DNA from: Isoetes taiwanensis
Lineage: Eukaryota; Streptophyta; Lycopodiopsida; Isoetales; Isoetaceae
Length of the DNA stretch: 64,000 bases
Direction: 5' to 3'
Assembly (NCBI GenBank): GCA_021234155.1
Contig: JAJEKV010000052.1
Location: 8,543,358-8,607,357 of the forward strand
The notes under the pieces were generated by a model, which was given only the letters and a program-made list of their open reading frames with translations, made no database searches and had not been told where the DNA came from. Of the stretch, positions 10,894 through 18,910 are shown piece after piece. Positions within the stretch are counted from its first letter, which is position 1; every line of letters begins with the position of its first letter. The translations under genes were made by a program, and so were the position numbers.

Positions 10894-12269
10894 CTAAGAT
10901 CTAGGTTCCTCCTCTTCGTCCATAGGCTGAGGAGGTGGTGGTGGCGGTCGATGACGTAACAGGGTCACCCCTGGGTCTACTGTGGCGGCCGCAATGGAGG
11001 CAACCTCTGGCGGGTAGGCGACAGCCAATGGGGCCGCCGTAAGGAGTTTCATACTCATCCATGGTGCAATATCCTGCCCCAATGCCGTGAGGGCAAGATC
11101 CCGTCGAACGAGTACGTAAGTAAGCATGCGATAGGGAAGCTTCTTGTGCCCTGCCAATGTGGAAAGAGCACGGAGGTTCCACCATGAAGCCTCGGCCTCT
11201 GGCCCTAAGTCCCGGGCTACAAAAAGGACCTGCCCCTGCCGAAAAGCTGATAGGAAGAAGCGGGTGAGGTGATTCCCTAACGCCTTCCCCTGCGGGGTCT
11301 CCGACGTGGCGACCTTCTTATCTAGGTCCATAGGGACTTCTTCTTCCTTGAGTTCCTCCTGTTCTTCCCTCAAATGAGCAGGGTTATGGTAAAGATTCTC
11401 TCCCTCCTCATCCGACTCGGAGGGAACTTGGACCATATTAATATTTGGGACATGAGGCCCCATAGCTGTAAAGGCATCCGATGGAGGCTGAGATGGCGGA
11501 TCCTGTAACACCAGTTCCCGAAGCCGTAACAAGGTTTCGGCCGGTTCTATGGTCTCCTGATGAAATTGGAGTAGCTGCTGTACTTCCTGGGGAAGGTCAA
11601 TAGGAGTAAAGTCAATGAAATCATCCATACAGTACTCTGCTAACTCATAGAGTACATGGTCCTTGCGTCGGCGCTTAAACCCGGCCACCATGTGATAAGT
11701 CCAGATGATATCATCCAAAAGAAGATACTCTTGCCCTTGGTGATACACAACTGGAAGGGCGTCTAGCCCGGACAAGCGTGCAGCTTGTTCCCGACGTGGT
11801 GGCATCTCCTCTGCCAACTGCTTCCAGCGGGCGAAGTCACCCATGCCTATGTGCTCATCCTCTTCCTCATCGGGAGACTCGGGGAGTTTGCCTTTCTCTG
11901 CCGGCAATGTCTCATCCTCAACATACTGATCCACGAGGATGGCTAGGGCAAAGGCAACTTCAAGATATTGTCGTCCCTGGTGCTGAGCAACTGGCGGCTG
12001 TTTACCCCATCTAAGTTTGCCCTTGAGCACATCATATGCGTGGGTGTCACCCCCAAGCATTACAACTGGGGAGGTTCCCCAAAAGGAATACACAGAGGAA
12101 GCATCTCCTCTGTGTAAAATTGTAGGAATCCGGCATAATCTGGGTGCCGCTGCATATTAGAGATGAGGTCGAGGCGCTGGCGTAGAAAGGGCTGTAAAAG
12201 GTCAAAGGGCACCTGTGGATCCCAATGCTCCCCATCCTGGTACCATGCCAGTAGATTGAAGGCGGCCAT
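10894..12269 (-). pseudogene. ORF-B: accessory protein of the element family, one frameshift
   Basis: ATG at 12269 in a good context opens MAAFNLLAWYQDGEHW. The frame closes early at 12060, but the next frame continues without a gap to a stop at 10894, so a single-base change near 12065 explains the break; the complete protein would be about 460 residues. Seen: two acidic stretches (PDEEEDEHIGMG and SESDEEGENLYHNPAHLREEQEEL), helical leucine-rich segments and a proline-rich end (RHRPPPPPPQPMDEEEE). No known domain. The C-terminal segment FFLSAFRQGQVLFVARDLG to LTYVLVRRDLAL is conserved in element 2 at 63556-63992, so it is a real, inherited protein. Acidic stretches recall histone chaperones, but that is inference only. 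Confidence 0.7.
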
Positions 12270-12472
12270 GGGCACTGGAAGAGAGGAGGGAGGAAGATAA
12301 ACAGATATGGACAAATGAAAATGAAACCCTAGAGATCCTTTTAACCCCCTTTTTTTTTTAAAGTGATTTATTTATGCTAACGTCAGCATTTTCGTACATA
12401 ACACAAGAACAAAATGTAGATTTCTATTTAATATAACAAAAATAGTTACAACGCAGACACTCTCAAAACCCA

Positions 12473-13737
12473 CTAAGGACGCTCTCCCCGAATCCTGCGG
12501 GCCAGGGCCAAATCCTTTGGCATTATAGTGACTCTCTTTGCGTGTATAGCGCAAAGATTTGCATCACCAAAAAGTGCCACCAAGTAGGCTTCTGCAGCCT
12601 CTTGAAGTGCTAGAATGGCAAAAGTCTGGAAGCGGAGGTCGGTTTTGAATTCTTGGGCTATCTCCCGAACCAACCTTTGAAAAGACAACTTCCGTATCAG
12701 AAGTTCCGTGGTCTTCTGGAACTTACGGATCTCCCGTAAGGCCATGGTGCCGGGTCTAAACCGGTGGGGCTTCTTCGGTGGAGTAGGTTTGGGAGTCGGG
12801 CCCCTTTGCGGTGGTATCGTCTTGCCCCCAACGACAGGATGGGGCCGGGAAGCATCCACCCGCTCCTGCCTCCGGCTGGACTCGTGTTCTTCCCAATAGC
12901 TCCGACAACCTTCAACTTCTCCTTGTACTGGCTGCCGGACTTATGGGCTACGGCTTTTCTCCGGTGTTTAATGGGCGGCCTGTCCGCCTGGTTTGGCCCC
13001 TGCTCGGTCTCTGGTCCCCCATTACCCTGCTGGTCCTGTTGTTCCTGTCGGGCCTTTTCCTCTCGTTCCCGTTGGAGTCTTTCCTGTTCCTCCCGGAACT
13101 CTCGAGCTCTCTGGAGGTCGGCTTCAACCTCAGCGTACCGTCATTCTACAATGCGGCGAAGGAGTTCAGCGTGGTATCGGTTGGGTCGCTGGTTCATATC
13201 AATCTGTACCGTCGTCAAATAATCCAGATTGATATCAGGAATCTCTCCCCACATGAAGCTCTGGGAAGCTTCATGCCACTCAAATGGGGGAAGCTCGATT
13301 GCCCTGCCATCAATGACGGCGACTCCATCTCCTAAATACCTATACTCTCGACCTCGAGCCGCCGTATCGGCTCGTTCCACCTCCCTGCGGTCATCCTCCC
13401 TGGCCAAGTTCCGGATACGGTCGGCCTCTGTTCTTATGGCCTCCTCCTCAGAGTGTTCCTCACATTCAGGAGGGTAAAATTTAATCAACATCATGACCAA
13501 ATCAGGTTGCTCGACCATGGTATAAGGAAGCTGTCGGAGATTCAATCTAATCAAAAACTGCTCCGAGTAATGATATATTGGATAGGGTATCCTAGCGTCG
13601 TCAGCAAATCTGAGTACCAACTCATCCAGAAGTATATCAATCAAGGCAGGGTCAGTAGCCATATGCTGTGCGATTAAGGCATAAATCTGGGCTATGGTGA
13701 GGGCAGCGGGGTCCATGGTACTCTTCGTAGTGGCCAT
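12473..13737 (-). pseudogene. ORF-A: novel N-terminal region, coiled coil and C-terminal histone H3 fold
   Basis: ATG at 13737 opens MATTKSTMDPAALT. The first 198 codons run to a TGA at 13141-13143 that fits a CGA-to-TGA change, since the same frame continues beyond it with a highly charged coiled coil (YAEVEADLQRAREFREEQER). Near 12870 the frame shifts once more, and the last part ends in a histone H3 fold with stop TAG at 12473-12475. A complete product would be about 420 residues: unknown domain (1-150), charged helical region (150-260), proline/lysine-rich linker, H3 fold (about 320-420). It is the first ORF after the 5' LTR leader. The H3 part is certain; the fusion is inferred from the shared frame and from the absence of another start. 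Confidence 0.8.
12476..12775 (-). other. Histone H3 fold domain inside ORF-A
   Basis: 100 codons from [10 protein letters not shown] to RRIRGERP, uninterrupted. My hand comparison with the plant H3 core gives about 85 identical positions and no gap. The alpha-N helix ([16 protein letters not shown]), L1/alpha-1 ([22 protein letters not shown]), alpha-2 ([15 protein letters not shown]) and alpha-3 ([14 protein letters not shown]) are all present. DNA- and partner-contacting residues R63, K64, R69, R72, R83, C110, H113, K115, R116 and D123 are kept, as are K56 and K79. Variant-defining sites are mixed: F41 as in plant H3.1, L90 as in H3.3, F87 as in neither. Loop 1 has the normal length, so it is not CENH3. 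The modifiable tail (K4, K9, K27 contexts) is replaced by a proline/lysine linker. Intronless. Confidence 0.95.
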
Positions 13738-14408
13738 AACGATGGCGCTGGGGTCTAGGGCGTCAGGAAGTGAGGCGCTTGCGATTAGGAAGACGATAGG
13801 GGAGGCGCTAGGGGTAGAAAAAGGTGGTAGAGAAAAACCAAGGCGGAAGAGCAGGGTCGGGTCCGGTAGCTATGGCGGACGTCAGACCTAGCGGGCGGAG
13901 GCGTGTAAAACAGGGGAGGGTAAAAAAATAACGGCCGCCTACTTTTAAATTTTGAAAAATTTTCTTGTAATTTTTTTTTAAAGAAAAAAATATATTTATA
14001 CGACGGAAATACGCGCGATTATACGGTCGGGCGCCGACGGCATTATACGCGCTCCTACCACGATTCCAAGTCGATGAAAAGCAGGCGGCGCCCGAGTTGA
14101 CTTTCGGGGCCCCTCCTTTACCCTTTTCTGCCTGCGGATGACCCTTCTAGGGTAATTAGGGTATGCCCGATCCATTGGAACCACTTTCGCCTTCATCTGA
14201 GCTACCCACAAAAAGTTATGGCTCTTCCAAACTCGGGTCCTCCAGTCGCCCTAAACTTCTTAGAAAATTTACAATCTATTACATCAACCTAGCACAAAAC
14301 CAAACATCAATGAGCTAAACAATCACACTAGCTTAAACTCCCACCTAACTACCAAACTAACGAGTTAGGGTTTGGTCAGTGCTATGATTTCGAGCAACCG
14401 AAATCACG
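13738..14408 (-). other. Untranslated leader of element 1
   Basis: About 670 bp between primer site and ORF-A ATG. It includes an A/T-rich stretch near 13930-13995. No ORF that I would support. Confidence 0.6.
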
Positions 14409-14420
14409 GCTCTGATACCA
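14409..14420 (-). promoter_or_regulatory. Primer-binding site, initiator tRNA-Met type
   Basis: On the minus strand this reads TGGTATCAGAGC, complementary to the 3' end of plant initiator tRNA-Met, one base inside the 5' LTR. It fixes the element's orientation. Confidence 0.95.
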
Positions 14421-14421
14421 C

Positions 14422-16026
14422 TGTGACGCTCCCTGAACATATACGACGCTCGGGCGTATACATACGGGGACTTTCCCCTCCCATGGTAACCATCTAGCCA
14501 TGAGCAGGGCCCTCCGTCTAACCCGGGCCATCTATGGAGAGATGCTCGAGTGAAGGACACAGAGGGGTCATTCGGCCCACGCCTTCAATGGGGCTCCTAT
14601 GTCGCAGAAGCGTGAATACAAGGTTAGCACACAGTATAATCATATCATAAATACCACCATGAAGGGTGGCACATCCATCCAACTGATAACAACAAAGAAG
14701 ATGCACTTAATACTAGAGAAAACACCCAAAACCCGTGGTTCTACCCCGGCTCAGACTCCAGTGTATCGACTGACGGCTAGGTCTCAAGAGATCAGCAGAC
14801 CGAGTCTTGGCATGGCGTTGGCTGGCATAGAACATCGGCTAGGGTTGTCCACTCCATCCGCCCCTCCTATGCACACTTTGCAGATGAGTCGAATCATGCT
14901 ATGGCATCCCTATAGCCTTCCGGAGACGCAGACTCAAGGTATCATCCTTCGAGCCTACTACAGGTTTCATGAAGACCTGTCCGATGAGGCAGGTCGGGGA
15001 AGCGTCCCCTTCCAGGATCGCAGCGGTTCCATGGGTGAACTAGAGAATACGTGCCGCATCAGCGACCCCCGCATCCATACCCGACGTACTCCCCTAAATC
15101 TACTCAAAGTACAGGGTGCCCCATACGGGTCACACCTCTGCACCCAGGGAGTGTCAGACCCATACCCGGCCCTCTACGTGACCGGCTATCAGGCCTAGCC
15201 CACTGTAGGAGTCCCAGGAGCCTTGTATATTCGTGCAAGACCCCACCCCCACTTCACCACTGCGTCACTTCTCTGGTGCTAAGCAATCCCATAGCATCCA
15301 TGACTCGGTGGTCTCTTGTGCACAGGCTGGTACTGGAAATTAAAGGAGCTATTAGGAGCATACTAAAGTATATGGCATAGAGGTCTCTACCCCCCTCTAA
15401 TCCCTGCTTTACGGAAGTCTAACAGAGATGCTTTCATAGATTCATCCATCCATAATAAAACATAATCCGTAATTGAAATGTAATCCTAAATACCAAAGAA
15501 GGGTTAATCCTAAGCAAGAGCAACCAGAGAAGACTCAAAGAACTTGACTGAAGTGCTAGCCTTAGAGATATCAACTAGATTATCTACTAACCCGAGTTTC
15601 GACTTGATCCATTATCATGAGGCGCCTCCATCTCTCAGTAACCTGGGTGTTCAGCAACAACTTCAACACTGGGGTGTTCAGCAACAGTTTCAGGTACTTG
15701 GGCGCTCAGCTGCTCCTCCTCCTGGCTCGATTTTGGGGTCAAATGGGATAGTGATCCACCTTGATGGCCCAAGTTAGCATTCCCATGCTGGCCAATCGAA
15801 TTTGGCCAGGTGGCACCTTCCCAAGTAATCAATTAACTTAATTAAACCAATTAGATATTAATTCCTTAATTATAGGTAAGCAACCTTTAATAATTAATTT
15901 AGCATAGCTAAATTAATCCCCTTTAGGTCAACCCCCTAGGTTACAATACTCCATGGTGGCGTACCTTTACTGGGTGATGTGTCAGTGTATTTATACGTAT
16001 ACCGTATAAATACTTGGAACGTCACA
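14422..16026 (-). repeat. 5' LTR of element 1
   Basis: 1605 bp, TG...CA ends, partner of 3086-4641. Close to its right end is a perfect 10-bp palindrome pair (gtatttatac ... gtataaatac) also present in the other LTR. A conserved block at about 14852-14888 recurs in all four LTRs of the window. The 199-codon plus-strand frame at 14599-15198 is antisense and not kept open in the other LTR. Confidence 0.95.
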
Positions 16027-16031
16027 CTACC
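16027..16031. repeat. Target-site duplication, right copy (ctacc)
   Basis: Same 5 bp as 3081-3085. Confidence 0.9.
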
Positions 16032-18069
16032 TCAGATGCATGGGATGTTATAGTCGAAGGTTTGTGTAAGCATCTTTTCTAGTGGAATACAGTTAAGCTT
16101 TCTTTGGCCTGTTGACCAAGTTCTTCACAAGACACAAGATAGATTAGTGAAGTCATACCTATGTCCTCAGCTTGCTCCTAAGAGGAAACACTTGATCTTT
16201 GAGTAATATTTGGTTATATTATCTTATGCCTTACAAGTTGTTCACTCAATAGATTATCTTTGTCTACTAAGGTTTTATTCCTGCCTTTGCAATTACACAT
16301 GCACTTCTTTGGAATACTGAATAAAGTTTGACGTCCTTCAAAGAAAAGAAGAAGAGGAAGAAATCACGACTTGCATTGCTGGATCTGTTTCGGAATGATG
16401 CAAAACACTCTCTAAAAGTCTGTTTCCATCAGAAAACTCTCTTGCTATCTATTTGCTTCCAACATGAAACATTGTCGATGTCTGTCTGCAAAATACTCGC
16501 TATAAGACGGAACGATCTGCCTGCAAAATACTCGCTATAAGACAGAACGATCTGTCTGCAAAATACTCGCTATCTTGACCAAACATCTTCAGAAGGCCTG
16601 CTGCAGAGCATGCAGAATGACATGTTGCAGGCCTGTTGTCGACCGGCTGAGTAGAACCCGAAATATTTCGTAATATTGGCTACTGGCACGTGGTGCCACG
16701 AAAATGCTTGCCCGCTCTCACGACGACCCACTTTCCATTTTGTGCCCTCTGAGGCCCTTACAAAGAGGTGGGAGCTTGATGAGCCCATGTATACCTCCCA
16801 TTGGTGAATATGATGATACTAAGATAGAATATTATGTTCGGAATGCTATATTCCCATAGGTCCTTACATGCGGTAAGGGCTTGGCGAGCCCATGAGGGCG
16901 ATCCAGCCTACAATACGGATGTTGGGATCATACCTTCAGGAGGTCATAGATGTGCGGGATCAGCTATGTCCTCGGACACTCACTTGACTTGTATATATAT
17001 TACATGAGATGTATATTTGTATAGTTTATTGCCACGTTTTTTTCCTTCGAGAACCTTTCGGGGCAGATTTTTTTTAAACCCGGAAAGTAATAAGTCTGTT
17101 GCGCTTTCTTATTGGGTCACGTAGACCGGTTGGTCTCCATGGACGACAAAAAAACATTCTTTTCTATTCTATTTTGTTCTGTTTTATTCTCAAAGCACAT
17201 CCACGTCATCCACGTACACGGCGTTCCATTTGGTTAGACTTCAACAAATAAGAAGTCATCAATAAGGTTGATGAAGTGCTCCAACTTGACAAAAACGGCG
17301 GTGCAAAATATTTCTATTTATCTATTTTGTTTCCCTCACCTTATTATTTCAAAGAACAAGTTAAAAATGGAATAGTTAAGTCCATCCTTGACTATCTTTC
17401 CGTTCTCTGTCTGATAAAGTAAGAGATTTAGGGAAAGCTCTAAATACAATACGTCTATCTTACAATGGATGTTTTTGCAAGGCCAACATAATGAAGTCCT
17501 TAAATTACAAAGAACTTGTATATATATATGTGCTCGAAAACCATAATGTGGTAGCAATACTTGGTTTGAATTTGTTAGATGATTTGATGTACTAACTCAA
17601 TCATATCGGTACCATTACATTTCGTCAAAAAAACATGTACTCTTATTTAGAGGGCAAATCTTTTGTGTGAGGGGCGGGGTGTTGAATACCAATTGTATTC
17701 ACCTATACAACCTCGAAACAATAAGGGCTTTAAAGCTAGGTATCGCCTAGAATCATAATACCCTGATCGGAGCTAATAGATGCACTCGCTTGGAATCAAA
17801 GTACCCTAATGGGAGCTAATGGGCAATCCATATATTGCATTGCATCTTGTCTTATCTACTCTCAACTTTTGCAGAAAGGCGTATGGCAATGAGATATTGT
17901 TGTTATTTCCACGTAAAAACAGCTTAGATTAAATTCTGCCTTATCCGCCAATATGCGACTGCCACGTGACAAACATTCAATCCCTGAATGTGACAAAAAT
18001 CTTTGTTTCTTGACGGCGGCATTTCTTGGCGGTAGCGAACAACAGCGAAGATTAGGTTTGAATGTTTAT
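16032..18069. other. Unassigned sequence with one minisatellite and one dispersed repeat
   Basis: No gene seen. 17041-17147 is related to 36450-36541: both carry the tracts cttcggggcag, aataagtct, attgggtc and ggtctcc[ag]tggacga. They look like diverged copies of one dispersed repeat. Confidence 0.45.
16481..16573. repeat. Minisatellite, 35-bp unit, 2.7 copies
   Basis: Units start at 16481, 16516 and 16551 (tctg[tc]ctgcaaaatactcgc...), with one or two differences between copies. Confidence 0.85.
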
Positions 18070-18150
18070 CCTAGCATTCCGATCAGTTTCCCTAGCATTC
18101 CGATCAGTTTACCTAGCATTCTGAGCATTTTACCTAGCATTCTAAGCCTT
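18070..18150. repeat. Minisatellite, about 21-bp unit, 4 copies
   Basis: Repeated core cctagcattc followed by cgatcagttt or a decayed version of it, upstream of the left SLAH gene. Confidence 0.8.
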
Positions 18151-18185
18151 TACTGGCTACAGAACCTAACCTGTTTTCACGTTTC

Positions 18186-18288
18186 AAGAAAGGCCATTTA
18201 GCTTGCATTTCGGCATGTCAACAACGCCTCTGCGCTTCGCGCATCGGCATTGCTTCCATGCCGGAATGCAAGCTAAATGGCCTTTCTT
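18186..18288. repeat. Long near-perfect hairpin (32-bp arms)
   Basis: Arms 18186-18217 and 18257-18288 pair with a single mismatch around a 39-nt loop, which itself holds a small GC-rich inverted repeat. The size and pairing are in the range of a small-RNA precursor or the inverted core of a MITE. About 620 bp upstream of the left SLAH start. Confidence 0.8.
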
Positions 18289-18379
18289 ATATACGTAAAG
18301 TCAGGGTGCCCTAGATCGAGCATGTGGGGCCAATGGCGTCCTGCCACGTGTTCTTTTCCTGAAGAATGTTGGGCTTTTC

Positions 18380-18435
18380 CACCTGACATTCTGCAATCTC
18401 ACTTGACATTCTCCAATCTCACTTGACATTCTTAA
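18380..18435. repeat. Minisatellite, 20-bp unit, 2.8 copies
   Basis: Repeats of ca[ct]ttgacattct[gc]caatct, immediately right of the large hairpin. Confidence 0.8.
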
Positions 18436-18514
18436 TGCCAGGCGTTGGATGACACCGTGGCACTGAATCGACGCCCCCGTGACTTCACTTGCATTAACTT
18501 TCATTAATGGCTCT

Positions 18515-18566
18515 GCGCCTTGAATTCCGGCATGCAAGAAGTGCCACACGCGCTGAATTCAAGGCA
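18515..18566. repeat. Second hairpin upstream of the left SLAH gene
   Basis: gcgccttgaattc at 18515-18527 pairs with gaattcaaggcac at about 18554-18566, around a 26-nt loop. Confidence 0.6.
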
Positions 18567-18775
18567 CAACGCCATTCCTGGAAACGAATTAGAACCTTAT
18601 CACAAATGCAGTGGCAATTACAAAGAATGCCAATCCACATTAACAATATCAGGGAGCTTTCTTAGCGATAGTATATATTGCTTGGACAAAAGTATATTAC
18701 GGAAAAAGGACGAAAATACTTTTTCACATCGCGTTGCATGAACTAAATGTGGGCGGACAAATTTCTTATCATCGT

Positions 18776-18910
18776 GTTTGGTTGGCGATCTAGTCGCTTC
18801 GTGTACTGCACTGCACCATTAACATATATTCACGCATTTGCATTTGGTTGTAACTTAGTACAAAAACATCAGTATTATCCCGACAGAAAGAGGTCCAGAG
18901 TTTTGCAGCC
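18776..18910 (+). promoter_or_regulatory. 5' flank shared with the right SLAH gene
   Basis: From gtttggt to the ATG, this stretch aligns with the reverse complement of 51398-51530 (shared tracts include tctagtcgc, tcgtgta, ctgcacca, catcagtatta, agaggtcc). The duplication therefore took the proximal promoter and 5' UTR as well as the coding exons. I cannot mark a TATA box with confidence. Confidence 0.6.

Larger units (their letters stand above)
3086..16026 (-). mobile_element. Complete Ty3/gypsy chromovirus with an accessory module upstream of gag (element 1)
   Basis: Transcription would run right to left: 5' LTR 14422-16026, primer site 14409-14420, leader, ORF-A, ORF-B, ORF-C, gag, protease, RT/RNase H, integrase plus chromodomain, polypurine tract 4642-4654, 3' LTR 3086-4641. 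Flanking 5-bp duplications show that it is one insertion. By hand I count about 27 substitutions over about 1550 aligned LTR positions (about 1.7%), many of them C/T or G/A transitions as expected from methylated cytosine. The insertion is therefore fairly young, although gag-pol carries stops and frameshifts. At 12.9 kb it is long for a chromovirus; the excess is the 3.5-kb accessory coding region. No gene outside the element is needed to explain 3086-16026. Confidence 0.95.

Noticed and set aside
10894-11300. ORF-B C-terminus as a second histone (H2A- or H4-like)
   Set aside because: Hand alignment gives only about 5-6 matches in 30-50 positions, no better than chance for helical sequence.
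12473-12859. H3 domain as a centromeric CENH3
   Set aside because: Loop 1 has canonical length and the alpha-2 region ([20 protein letters not shown]) follows canonical H3, not the longer, diverged CENH3 form.
12811-13335. 174-codon plus-strand open frame
   Set aside because: Antisense shadow of the ORF-A coding strand; its composition mirrors the coiled-coil codons.
14599-15198. 199-codon plus-strand open frame in the 5' LTR
   Set aside because: Antisense within the LTR; the copy in the other LTR is interrupted by stops, and no domain is visible.
3086-16026. Element 1 as a Tat/Ogre element because of ORFs before gag
   Set aside because: It has an integrase chromodomain, a single RNase H and an initiator-Met primer site, which place it with chromoviruses.
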